Shown in pieces: positions 1 to 7,270 of a DNA stretch of 64,000 bases. The notes under the pieces are model-generated. The model was not told the origin of the DNA. It saw only the letters and a list, made by a program, of their open reading frames with translations, and ran no database searches. The stretch's first letter is position 1. Every line of letters starts with the position of its first letter. The position numbers and the translations under genes are program-made. The DNA comes from Colletes latitarsis (taxonomy: Eukaryota; Arthropoda; Insecta; Hymenoptera; Colletidae): positions 16,324,001 through 16,388,000 of the forward strand of contig NW_027488369.1 in assembly GCF_051014445.1 (NCBI RefSeq), written 5' to 3'.

Positions 1-303
1 CAGTGTGGTCCCACATTACTACGTGATCCAAACCAGAAAATAACCCAGGATCTGTTCAACGAGTATGTGAAGTGTGCAAAAGTATGAGTCTGATGGGGGC
101 AAATCCTAGACCTATCCCATGCCTAACATGCGTTATCCTCTAAAATATTTATCAAGACCAGGTTTAATTGTCTGTTTCAGTGTGGTACCACATTGCTACG
201 TGATCCAAACCAGAAAAAACCCAGGATCCGTTCAACAAGTATGTGCAGAATGCGAAAGTATGAGTCTGATGGGGGCAAATCCTAGACCTATCCCATACCT
301 AAC

Positions 304-479
304 ATGCGTTATCCTCTAAAATATTTATCAAGACCAGGTTTAATTGTCTGTTTCAGTGTGGTACCACATTGCTACGTGATCCAAACCAGAAAAAACCCAG
401 GATCCGTTCAACAAGTATGTGAAGAATGCGAAAGTATGAGTCTGATGAGGGCAAATCCTAGACCTATCCCAGACCTACC
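304..479. repeat. Representative 176-bp satellite monomer
   Basis: One unit taken from ATGCGTT to the next ATGCGTT; the phase is arbitrary. In order it holds the TCTAAAATAT block, a (GA/AC)CAGGTTTAAT block, the perfect 12-bp dyad TGTGGTACCACA (357-368), CTACGTGATCCAAACCAG, an A-run followed by CCCAGGATC, the subfamily-diagnostic middle (about 405-440), and CCCAGACCTA-type 11-bp repeats at the end. GATCCAAACCAG also occurs in the TTGATCC part of many other monomers, 52 bp before its second copy (502 and 554), so the unit contains an internal direct repeat. The length is close to one nucleosomal repeat, as in many centromeric satellites. Confidence 0.9.
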
Positions 480-1346
480 ATGCGTTATCCTCTAAAATAT
501 TGATCCAAACCAGGTTTAGTGGACTGTTTCAGTGTGGTACCACATTACTACGTGATCCAAACCAGAAAATAACCCAGGATCTGTTCAACGAGTATGTGAA
601 GTGTGCGAAAGTATGAGTCTGATGAGGGCAAATCCCAGACCTATCCCAGACCTAACATGCGTTATCCTCTAAAATATTTATCATGACCAGGTTTAATTGA
701 TTGTTTCAGTGTGGTCCCACATTACTACGTGATCCAAACCAGAAAAAACCCAGGATCCGTTCAACAAGTATGTGAAGAATGCGAAAGTATGATTCTGATG
801 AGGGCAAATCCTAGACCTATCCCAGACCTAACATGCGTTATCCTCTAAAATATTGATCCAAACCAGGTTTAATGGACTGTTTCAGTGTGGTACCACACTA
901 CTACGTGATCCAAACCAGAAAAAACCCAGGATCTGTTCAACAAGTATGTGAAAACTGCGAAAGTATGACCCTAATGAGGGCAAATCCCAGGCCTAACCTT
1001 GACCTAACATGCGTTATCTTCTAAAATATTGATGGAAACCAGGTTTAATTGTCTGTTTCAATGTTGTTCTCCATTACTACGTGATACAATCCAGAAAAAG
1101 CCCAGGATCTAGCCATCAAGTATGAGAAATATGCGAAAGAATGAGCCTGATGAGAGCATATCCAAGACCTAACATAGACCTAACATGAATTATTCTCTAA
1201 AATATTGATCAAAACCAGGTTTAATTGACTGTTTCAGTGTGGTACTACATTACTACGTGATCCAAACCAGTAAAAACCCAGGATCTGTTCAACAAGTATG
1301 TGAAGAATGCGAAAGTATGTGTCTGATGAGGGCTAATCCCAGACCT

Positions 1347-1357
1347 ATCCCAGACCT

Positions 1358-1360
<3 letters not shown>
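1347..1360. repeat. Target-site duplication, left copy (3' side of the element)
   Basis: ATCCCAGACCTAAC directly precedes the T-tract, which is the poly(A) of the minus-strand element. The same 14 bases follow the 5' end of the element at 7351-7364. Unoccupied monomers at 10699-10712 and 11932-11945 have a single copy followed by TTGCGTTATCC, which proves the duplication. It could be read as 16 bp if the first two Ts belong to the target. R1-type elements are known to make duplications of this size. Confidence 0.96.

Positions 1361-1389
<29 letters not shown>
1361..1389 (-). other. Poly(A) tail of the retrotransposon
   Basis: An uninterrupted run of 29 T on the plus strand, which is poly(A) on the sense strand of the element, abuts the target-site duplication. 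It is the usual 3' end produced by target-primed reverse transcription of a polyadenylated RNA. No AATAAA hexamer is seen in the roughly 40 nt upstream on the sense strand. Confidence 0.95.
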
Positions 1390-1415
1390 GTCGTGGGGAA
1401 AATCTTCGAAAGACT

Positions 1416-1447
1416 CCCTCCCACCTCCTTGGGGAGAGGTGGGAGGG
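1416..1447 (-). other. 3' UTR hairpin I, adjacent to poly(A)
   Basis: The arms CCCTCCCACCTC (1416-1427) and GAGGTGGGAGGG (1436-1447) are exact reverse complements of 12 bp around an 8-nt loop. The stem begins about 26 nt upstream of the poly(A) in the RNA. The position suggests a role in 3'-end formation or RT recognition, but this is inferred. Confidence 0.75.
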
Positions 1448-1643
1448 GTGTGTGGGATTCCCCGCGCCCGTACAACGACAGGCGCGGGACCTACCCACTA
1501 AAAACCCCACGGTGACCCTTCGGCACGCTTTGGGAGGATACCGGGAATCGCTCGAAGCATTCTTCCGGTACCCTCCCCGTGCCCGCGCTTTCGCGCCCAT
1601 CCCCCGGGGGGACAATCGGTCCCCCCAGTAGACACACTGCCTC

Positions 1644-1680
1644 ATAGCGGCGGGACGGGGCCACTCCATCCCGCCGCTAT
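1644..1680 (-). other. 3' UTR hairpin II
   Basis: The arms ATAGCGGCGGGA (1644-1655) and TCCCGCCGCTAT (1669-1680) pair perfectly over 12 bp with a 13-nt loop. The stem is very GC-rich and should be stable in the transcript. Function unknown. Confidence 0.75.
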
Positions 1681-1806
1681 CCGTCCCGGGGCCGCGTTTA
1701 GTGGCGGCTGCGAGCCCCAACACGCAACCGCCCGCGACCCCGTTTCCACCCCTCGGCGGCCGGGCGTTCATGGCCGCACCAGACCGCCGAGGGTGCCTCC
1801 CCTTGC

Positions 1807-1851
1807 GTCGGACCGGTAGGGGGAGGCACTTCTACCCCCAACCGGTCCGAC
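1807..1851 (-). other. 3' UTR hairpin III
   Basis: The arms GTCGGACCGGT (1807-1817) and ACCGGTCCGAC (1841-1851) pair over 11 bp. An A/A mismatch follows, and a further GGGGG/CCCCC pairing continues the stem toward an 11-nt loop. It lies 55 nt after the ORF2 stop on the RNA. Function unknown. Confidence 0.75.
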
Positions 1852-1905
1852 CCGGCGCCGCCTGGCGGGAGGAGGGTCCCCTCAGGACCCCCCTCCCAGC
1901 CTAGG

Positions 1906-4900
1906 TCATCCGCCACGCCGAGGCGGCCGCCCGCGACGCCTCGCGACCGCGCGACGACCTCGGGCCACCGCACGAGCGCGAGCTTCAGCGCGCCGCTGAA
2001 GCTCGCGCTCCCTCCCCGCGGCCTCCTTCTGCAACATTACGTTCTCACAGAAGGAGGCCACGGCCCTCCACTTCTCCTCGCTGCCGAGCATGGCGCGCAC
2101 CACGCCCGGCAGCGAGACATCCCGCCCGACGACGCCGACCAGGACACGGCGCTCCCCCTCCCACGCGGGGCATACCTCCAGGGTATGATCCGCCGTGTCC
2201 TGCTCAGCGTCGCAGTGGCAGCAACGCGCCGTCGGCTCCTTCCCTATCCGGCACAGGTATCTTCCGAAGCTGCCATGCCCGGAAAATACCTGTGCCATCC
2301 GGTAGGTGAGGCTGCCATGGCCTCTGTCCAGCCACTCCTTCAGGAGTGGCCGAACCGCCCCGACAGTCCGGTGCCCCGCGGTTGGCAGAGCCAGCCGCTC
2401 CTGCCACGCGAGCAACACGGACTGCCGGGCCTGGCGCTTCAAATCGCCCCAAGCAGGTTCCTGCCCGCCCGGGACCGCCCCCACCCCCGCGCGACGGTCG
2501 ACGTGGTGCCGGTACATCACCGCGTGCGACCGCGCGAGCAGGTCCATGGGCGGCATCCCCGCTAGAACCGTCGCCGCCTCATGTGACATGGTCCGATACC
2601 CGCGGACGACCCTGAGCGCCATGCGCCTCTGCACCCGACGCAGCATAGTCATGCTGCGCCGGGAGGCAGCCAGGTCGTCCGCCCAGACGGGGGCCCCGTA
2701 TAGGGCCACCGACTGGACCATTGCCACATAGAGGCGACGAACTCGGCCCGCCGGGCCCCCCAGGTTGGGCAGGATCCGGCCCAGAGCCGCAACCATCCTT
2801 TCCAACCGGGGGACCAGGCAGCGGAAATGCTCCTCGAAACGCCAGTGGCTATCGAGGATCAGCCCCAGATACCTGATCTGGGGCTTCACCTCGATGTCAG
2901 CCCCACCCACCCGGATCAGAGGGGGTGGCGGATCCTGCCGAGGTGAATGAAACGCAATCACCTCGGTCTTATGGACCGCCACCGTCATCCCCATCCCCCT
3001 GATCCGGTCGACGACGCGTTGCGACCCCTCCTCCGCGCGACGCATGGCCCTCCCCCAGTGCGCCCCGACGGCCAGCACCAGTGTGTCATCCGCATAACAC
3101 ACCGTGCTGACGCCGTCGGGGAGGCCGGCCCGCAACACCGAGTCGTACGCGATGTTCCACAGGAGTGGCCCGAGGACCGAACCCTGCGGAACACCGCAGT
3201 ACACCTCCCTCCGCATATCACCATCCCGGCCCGGATACTCGATCCACCTGCCGCGGAGATAATCCCCGACGACCGCCCTGAGACAAGGGGGGACCCGATG
3301 ATATTCGAGTCCCCTCCTTATCTCTTCCCAGGGGAGGGTGTTAAAGGCATTGGCAATATCCAAGGATATTGCCAATGCCACCCCTCCCCGGGAGACGGCC
3401 GCCCCCGAGAGGGCCCTCACACGACCTATCGCGTCGATAGTCGATCGGCCCCCCCGGAAACCGAACTGGCAGTCGGCCAGACCGGGATCACCCCGCGACA
3501 GGTGCTCGACGAGGCGGGCAGCAATCACCCGCTCGAAGAGCTTGCCCACCTCGTCGAGGAGACAAATGGGCCGGTATGCGGAGGGAGACTCCGCGGGCCG
3601 ACCCTCCTTCCGGAGGAGGACCATCCTCGCCACCTTCCAACTGGGGGGGAATCGCCCGTCCCTCAGGCAGCGGTCGAACAACCGCCTGAGGTCGGCCCCA
3701 AGGACGCCCTGGGTCAAGACCCAAACCCGGCCGGGCACACCATCCGGACCCGGGGCCGTGTTACGAACCCCGAGCCGTCTGATGGCCGCTGCCAGCTCCT
3801 CCTGCGTGACCCCCAGCTCGGCCGTCCACTCCACTGGGACAGCCGCCGCCGCCGGAGGACGCGGTCCCCTCTCCCCAATTGGGAAGAGTGTATTGACCAC
3901 GTCCTCCAGCAGCCGGGGGTCAAGACCCTCGGTGACGGGGGGCGCCCACGGGCGGAGCTTATTCAGCACCACCTTATATGGGCGCCCCCATGGATCGTCA
4001 TCAAGGGTCTGGCGGAGCTCCTTCCATGCCCGGGTCTTGGCCCGTTTGATGGCGACCTGCAGAGCAACCCGCGCCACGCGGTATGCTCCATACAGGTCAT
4101 CAGCTGCCCTCGCTCGCGCCACGCCGTCGCCTGTACGTTGACGACGGCGCGCGCGGGTGTACTGGCGTCGGGCGCGGACAGTCGCGACTCGCAACTCCGC
4201 GATCGCGTCCGACCACCAGTACACCGCCCGGCGAGGAGAAGCCCGCCCGACCCGAGGCATCGCCGCGTCGCAAATACCCGCGACCAATGCTCCGAGCCGG
4301 GCGACCTCCTCCTCTATGCTCGGCAACTCGGCCGCTCCCTGCGGCCAAGTTGCAGCGAGGGCAGCTGCCATCAGGGCGTCCTTGTCCAGGCGCCGAAGCG
4401 CCCAGCGGCGTGGTGCGGTGCCACGCAGGCGGCCGTGTCGGGATGCACTCGCGGCGGCAGAGACCTCCATCCGGATGTACCGGTGATCGGAGAGTGTCTC
4501 TGCCCCCGCGACCACGTGCCAACCCGACACCATGCGCACGGCGTTGGGGGTCGCGAATCCAACATCCACGATGGACCCCCCATATCGCCGCACGCATGTG
4601 TGCTCCGACCCCCGGTTCAATACACGGAGGTCGAGCCCCGCCGCCCAATCGCCCAGGATCCCGCCGCGAACGGAGGTCCTGGGGGATCCCCAAGCCACCG
4701 ACTTGGCATTAAAATCCCCCAGGACCAGCACCGGCCGGGCCGCGTAGCGCTGCACGCATGCCGCGACCTCGGCCAAGTACAGCTCGAACGCAGCGTGACC
4801 GCTACGGGGCGAAATGTAGCACCCCACCACAGCGACTCCCCCCCAGTCCACGGCGACGAATCCCCGACCGCGCTCCAACAAGGAGAACGGTGGGGACCCG

Positions 4901-5088
4901 TCGCCCCCTCCCCATACCGTCGCCGCCAAGCCGTCCGCGTCGCCCACCCAATGAGGGTGATCAGGGACGCGGTACGGCTCGGCGGCGACCGCCAGGCCAA
5001 CCCCCCACTCCGCGAGGACTTGGGACATCAAGTCCTGTGCCGCGCGGCAGTGGTTGAGGTTGGCCTGGAGGAGGAGGCGGGGCGGCAT
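1906..5088 (-). CDS. ORF2: endonuclease-reverse transcriptase of an R1-clade retrotransposon
   Basis: This 1060-aa protein nicks target DNA and copies the element RNA from the nick. Residues about 5-210 form an APE-like endonuclease: QANLNHC (8-14), AEPY (36-39), GDFNAKS (124-130) and the terminal SDH (200-202) with the catalytic His. Residues about 440-750 form the reverse transcriptase: APGPDGVP (445-452), YRPICLLDEVGKLFERV (505-521), QFGFRGGRST (541-550), LDIANAFNTLPW (576-587), GVPQGSVLGP (632-641), the active-site YADD (665-668) and RYLGLILD (739-746). A C-x2-C-x8-H-x4-C motif uses C956, C959, H968 and C973, and the tail after about 1025 is Arg-rich. No RNase H follows, as usual for R1. 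The start is fixed by the TAATG overlap with ORF1. All the key residues I looked for are present, so the protein looks intact. Length is typical of R1 ORF2. Confidence 0.95.
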   Translation of the reverse strand: MPPRLLLQANLNHCRAAQDLMSQVLAEWGVGLAVAAEPYRVPDHPHWVGDADGLAATVWGGGDGSPPFSLLERGRGFVAVDWGGVAVVGCYISPRSGHAAFELYLAEVAACVQRYAARPVLVLGDFNAKSVAWGSPRTSVRGGILGDWAAGLDLRVLNRGSEHTCVRRYGGSIVDVGFATPNAVRMVSGWHVVAGAETLSDHRYIRMEVSAAASASRHGRLRGTAPRRWALRRLDKDALMAAALAATWPQGAAELPSIEEEVARLGALVAGICDAAMPRVGRASPRRAVYWWSDAIAELRVATVRARRQYTRARRRQRTGDGVARARAADDLYGAYRVARVALQVAIKRAKTRAWKELRQTLDDDPWGRPYKVVLNKLRPWAPPVTEGLDPRLLEDVVNTLFPIGERGPRPPAAAAVPVEWTAELGVTQEELAAAIRRLGVRNTAPGPDGVPGRVWVLTQGVLGADLRRLFDRCLRDGRFPPSWKVARMVLLRKEGRPAESPSAYRPICLLDEVGKLFERVIAARLVEHLSRGDPGLADCQFGFRGGRSTIDAIGRVRALSGAAVSRGGVALAISLDIANAFNTLPWEEIRRGLEYHRVPPCLRAVVGDYLRGRWIEYPGRDGDMRREVYCGVPQGSVLGPLLWNIAYDSVLRAGLPDGVSTVCYADDTLVLAVGAHWGRAMRRAEEGSQRVVDRIRGMGMTVAVHKTEVIAFHSPRQDPPPPLIRVGGADIEVKPQIRYLGLILDSHWRFEEHFRCLVPRLERMVAALGRILPNLGGPAGRVRRLYVAMVQSVALYGAPVWADDLAASRRSMTMLRRVQRRMALRVVRGYRTMSHEAATVLAGMPPMDLLARSHAVMYRHHVDRRAGVGAVPGGQEPAWGDLKRQARQSVLLAWQERLALPTAGHRTVGAVRPLLKEWLDRGHGSLTYRMAQVFSGHGSFGRYLCRIGKEPTARCCHCDAEQDTADHTLEVCPAWEGERRVLVGVVGRDVSLPGVVRAMLGSEEKWRAVASFCENVMLQKEAAGRERELQRRAEARARAVARGRRAVARRRGRPPRRGG
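1974..2010 (-). other. 17-bp perfect hairpin near the 3' end of ORF2
   Basis: The arms GAGCGCGAGCTTCAGCG (1974-1990) and CGCTGAAGCTCGCGCTC (1994-2010) are exact reverse complements with a 3-nt loop. The stem lies inside the codons of the Arg/Glu-rich tail of ORF2 (residues about 1027-1038). A perfect 17-bp stem inside coding sequence is more than expected by chance, and it may extend the structured 3' region of the RNA into the ORF. Function is inferred only. Confidence 0.75.
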
Positions 5089-5090
5089 TA
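5086..5090 (-). promoter_or_regulatory. TAATG stop/start overlap between ORF1 and ORF2
   Basis: On the sense strand ORF1 ends in TAA (5090-5088) and ORF2 begins with ATG (5088-5086), sharing one A. The related element SART1 translates ORF2 by termination-reinitiation at a UAAUG overlap, so the same coupling is likely here. The overlap sits in ATTAATTAAT (5087-5096), a 10-bp palindromic AT island in otherwise GC-rich coding sequence. Confidence 0.85.
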
Positions 5091-6965
5091 ATTAATGGCC
5101 GCGCCAGCCTCCTCCCGGCCGTCCGTCCCCGTAGCACCGTCCACCTCCATGGAGGACGATGCCACCGCCCTCGGCACCGGAGCCGGTGCAGCCCGCCTCT
5201 TCCTCTCCTTCCGGGAGGGGGGGGAGCACTTCTTGCTCCCCACCCTGTGATCGGCTGGCCTCCCCATGTCCGCACACAGCGGGCAGTGGGGGGCCGCCGA
5301 GCACTGGCTCGCACGGTGCTCTTTGGCACCGCAGCGGTAACACTGACCGCTGCGGTCCACCGGCGAGGTGCACCACTGCCTCACGTGCCCCAATTCGAGG
5401 CAGCGGTGACACTGGAGCGGGCGCGGCGCGAGGATTTCCACTCGCGCCGAAACCCACCCCACCAACACCCTCCCGGATTCCGCCACCTTACGGGCGGCGG
5501 AGAGGGGGCACCGGACCCACACCGACCCGAGGCCGGAGGGCGACCTGCGGATCTCTCCGATCCGCAGGTCCTCCACAGGACAGTCCCCCGCCCTCGCAAG
5601 GGCACGGGACACATCCTGTGCGCTGACCGAGTCGTCCAGCCCACAAATGCGCATCTCCGTGCGCTTCGTGGGCCGGGCGACCCGGACACCTCGCTCGCCC
5701 AGCTGCTCCCGGAGCCTCTGGGCGAGACGATCCGCCTTCGCGCCGCCTTCTGCACCGGGGATCTCCAGCAAGAGACCCCCGGTCACGGCCCTCTTCGCCC
5801 TCACGGAGGCGATGCCCAGCTCTTCCAGGGAGATGTTCTCCCTGGCGAGCCGCATCGCCTCCGCGAGGGTCAGGTCGCCCCCCTGCGCAACGGTCAGCGT
5901 CACCGCTGCCGTTTTTGGGGGACGACCTGGTCGTGCCTTCCCGACCTTCGCGGCCTTTTCCTTGGCCGCCGGCGGCGGAGGCGGAGGCTGCGGTTGCGAG
6001 CCCTTCCTCGCCGCCCGCTTCGCCTTCCGCCCCACCACCTCACTCCACGCCACCCCCCCTTGGGAGGGTGCCGTGGAGGACGCGACCACCGCGACCACGG
6101 GTACACCACCCCCCTTGGGGGTCGCGACCCGGGGCCCTGGTGCCGCAACGCTGGGCGGAGCCTTCACTCCGCCCTTCTTTGCCTTCCCCGACTGTACCGG
6201 AACAGGTCGGGGAGGCACCGCCTTCCTGCTGACCGCTCTTCCGGCGAGGAGCTCCTCCCGGAAGGCGGCCAGCTTGCCATCAATCATGTCCCCAATCCTC
6301 CTCAGAAGATCGTCTTCTGAGGAGGACGGGGACTTCTTCACGGGCGGAGTGCGGGTGGAGGGGCCCGCGGTGCCCCGCACCACTGCCGCCGCACTCCGCT
6401 TATTCACCTCCGCCGAGGGACGCGGCGGTGGAGGAGGAGGGAGGATGGGAGGGAGGGCCGCGCTGTTCCACAGCGCCTCTGCCCTCCTCCTCCCCTGTCG
6501 CTCCTCCTCCAACAGGAGCTGCAGACGGGCGTTCCGCCCTCTGAGCTCCCGCGCCGCCTCCCTCATTTCCTCCACCGCGGCCTTCAGGGCCTCCGCGCCA
6601 CCGCTTTTCTGCCCCTTAAAGGCGCTGGCAGCGGCGACTTTCTCCACCCGCCTCAGGGACGAGGAGATCCTCTCCGATATCTCCTCGGTCACCTCGTCCC
6701 TGAGGCAACTCAGCCTCACCGACGGGCTCATCGCCCCGCCCACCTCGACGACGGCCTGCCCCGCCCTCTTCCTCTTAGAGCCTATGAGGCTCCTGGTGGA
6801 GGAGAAGGACGAGACTGACGCAGTCTCGTCGTCCTCCTCCACCTTCCACGAAGCCGGGCCAGGCGCTGGAGGCGGCGCGAGCGCCGTCACTCCAGTCCCA
6901 ACACCGCCTTCGTCCTCCCCCTCTGACTTACCCCGTCCCATCCCCGTTTTAATATTGAACTCCAT
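5088..6965 (-). CDS. ORF1: Gag-like zinc-knuckle nucleic-acid-binding protein
   Basis: This 625-aa protein is expected to coat the element RNA and carry it to the target. A Ser/acidic-rich N-terminus is followed by a basic KRKR stretch (64-67, a possible nuclear signal), an Ala/Glu/Arg-rich helix likely to form a coiled coil (about 123-165), a proline run (172-181), a low-complexity Lys/Pro/Ala linker with a second proline run (about 327-332), and a globular region (about 355-510). Three CCHC knuckles follow: C519-C522-H527-C532 and C542-C545-H550-C555, both C-x2-C-x4-H-x4-C, and C561-C564-H573-C580, C-x2-C-x8-H-x6-C. Three knuckles in this order are typical of R1-clade ORF1. A second Met at residue 9 is an alternative start. 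The ORF overlaps ORF2 by one base. Confidence 0.93.
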   Translation of the reverse strand: MEFNIKTGMGRGKSEGEDEGGVGTGVTALAPPPAPGPASWKVEEDDETASVSSFSSTRSLIGSKRKRAGQAVVEVGGAMSPSVRLSCLRDEVTEEISERISSSLRRVEKVAAASAFKGQKSGGAEALKAAVEEMREAARELRGRNARLQLLLEEERQGRRRAEALWNSAALPPILPPPPPPRPSAEVNKRSAAAVVRGTAGPSTRTPPVKKSPSSSEDDLLRRIGDMIDGKLAAFREELLAGRAVSRKAVPPRPVPVQSGKAKKGGVKAPPSVAAPGPRVATPKGGGVPVVAVVASSTAPSQGGVAWSEVVGRKAKRAARKGSQPQPPPPPPAAKEKAAKVGKARPGRPPKTAAVTLTVAQGGDLTLAEAMRLARENISLEELGIASVRAKRAVTGGLLLEIPGAEGGAKADRLAQRLREQLGERGVRVARPTKRTEMRICGLDDSVSAQDVSRALARAGDCPVEDLRIGEIRRSPSGLGSVWVRCPLSAARKVAESGRVLVGWVSARVEILAPRPLQCHRCLELGHVRQWCTSPVDRSGQCYRCGAKEHRASQCSAAPHCPLCADMGRPADHRVGSKKCSPPSRKERKRRAAPAPVPRAVASSSMEVDGATGTDGREEAGAAIN

Positions 6966-7015
6966 AATATTCCCACGAGCAGGTCGGAAGAAAAGGTCCG
7001 CCCGGGCAGAGCCGC

Positions 7016-7029
7016 CTTACCCGGGTAAG
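7016..7029. other. 14-bp perfect palindrome in the 5' UTR
   Basis: CTTACCCGGGTAAG is its own reverse complement. It could bind a dimeric protein or simply be part of the leader structure. No further support. Confidence 0.6.
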
Positions 7030-7037
7030 CCTATATA

Positions 7038-7065
7038 CTCCGGGGGTTCGGCAGGTTCCCCGGAG
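7038..7065 (-). other. 5' UTR hairpin
   Basis: The arms CTCCGGGG (7038-7045) and CCCCGGAG (7058-7065) pair over 8 bp with a 12-nt loop. It lies about 70 nt upstream of the ORF1 start on the RNA. Confidence 0.6.
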
Positions 7066-7196
7066 GTGGTCGCTTGGGATTGGGCCTTCTCCCCCAACCA
7101 TGCATCCCATCGCCGCGCACCATAGCTTAGGATTGGAGGGCGATTTTATAGAGTCGCCATACTCGTGGCCCAGGCGGTTAAGCCAAGACCCCCGTT

Positions 7197-7270
7197 CCTC
7201 CTGCCGTCACGTACCATTCACAAAACCAATAGGGAATTGTGAATGGGTCGTTGTGACGACCAACAGGAGG
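7197..7270 (-). other. Nested long stem in the 5' UTR
   Basis: Three nested exact pairings share one axis: CCTCCTG (7197-7203) with CAGGAGG (7264-7270), CGTCAC (7205-7210) with GTGACG (7253-7258), and CCATTCACAA (7214-7223) with TTGTGAATGG (7237-7246). Together they give 23 bp in one arm with small internal loops. This is the strongest structure in the leader. A role in translation or 5' processing is possible but not shown. Confidence 0.7.

Larger units (their letters stand above)
1..1360. repeat. Satellite array, left segment (about 7.7 monomers of ~176 bp)
   Basis: The sequence is head-to-tail copies of an AT-rich unit. Equivalent ATGCGTT sites lie at 128, 304, 480, 657, 833 and 1009, giving a period of 176-177 bp. 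Positions 1 to about 1250 are repeated with few differences at 9001 to about 10250. That offset of 9000 bp becomes 2996 bp (17 monomers) once the 5990-bp element and its 14-bp duplication are removed, so this duplication predates or ignores the insertion. Short open frames of 60-70 codons recur once per monomer but are by-products of the repeat. No gene is seen. Confidence 0.97.
1390..1905 (-). other. 3' UTR of the retrotransposon
   Basis: This 516-nt non-coding stretch runs from the ORF2 stop to the poly(A). It is GC-rich and holds three separate exact inverted repeats (1416-1447, 1644-1680 and 1807-1851), listed individually. In R1-clade elements the 3' UTR is generally where the reverse transcriptase recognises its own RNA, so these stems are candidates for that role by inference. 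Short open frames on either strand here show no recognisable protein. Confidence 0.85.

Noticed and set aside
357..368. CENP-B box
   Set aside because: The dyad TGTGGTACCACA does not match the TTCG....CGGG core of the CENP-B box. Only the idea of a two-state binding site is retained.
1..1360. 28S rDNA target, as expected for a classical R1 element
   Set aside because: The flanks are the satellite monomer, and nothing resembling rRNA is seen on either side of the insertion.
1239..1771. Frames running across the poly(A)/3' UTR junction
   Set aside because: They read through the T-tract (poly-Phe or poly-Lys) and join satellite to element sequence, so they are chance products of the insertion.
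2947..5091. 714-codon open frame on the plus strand opposite ORF2
   Set aside because: It is antisense to the reverse transcriptase, rich in Pro, Arg, His and Gly, and has no recognisable domain. Long antisense frames are expected in very GC-rich coding sequence.
5247..7125. Plus-strand frames of 357 and 492 codons opposite ORF1
   Set aside because: Both have low-complexity composition and no domain, and lie antisense to the well-supported ORF1. They are shadows of its GC-rich codons.
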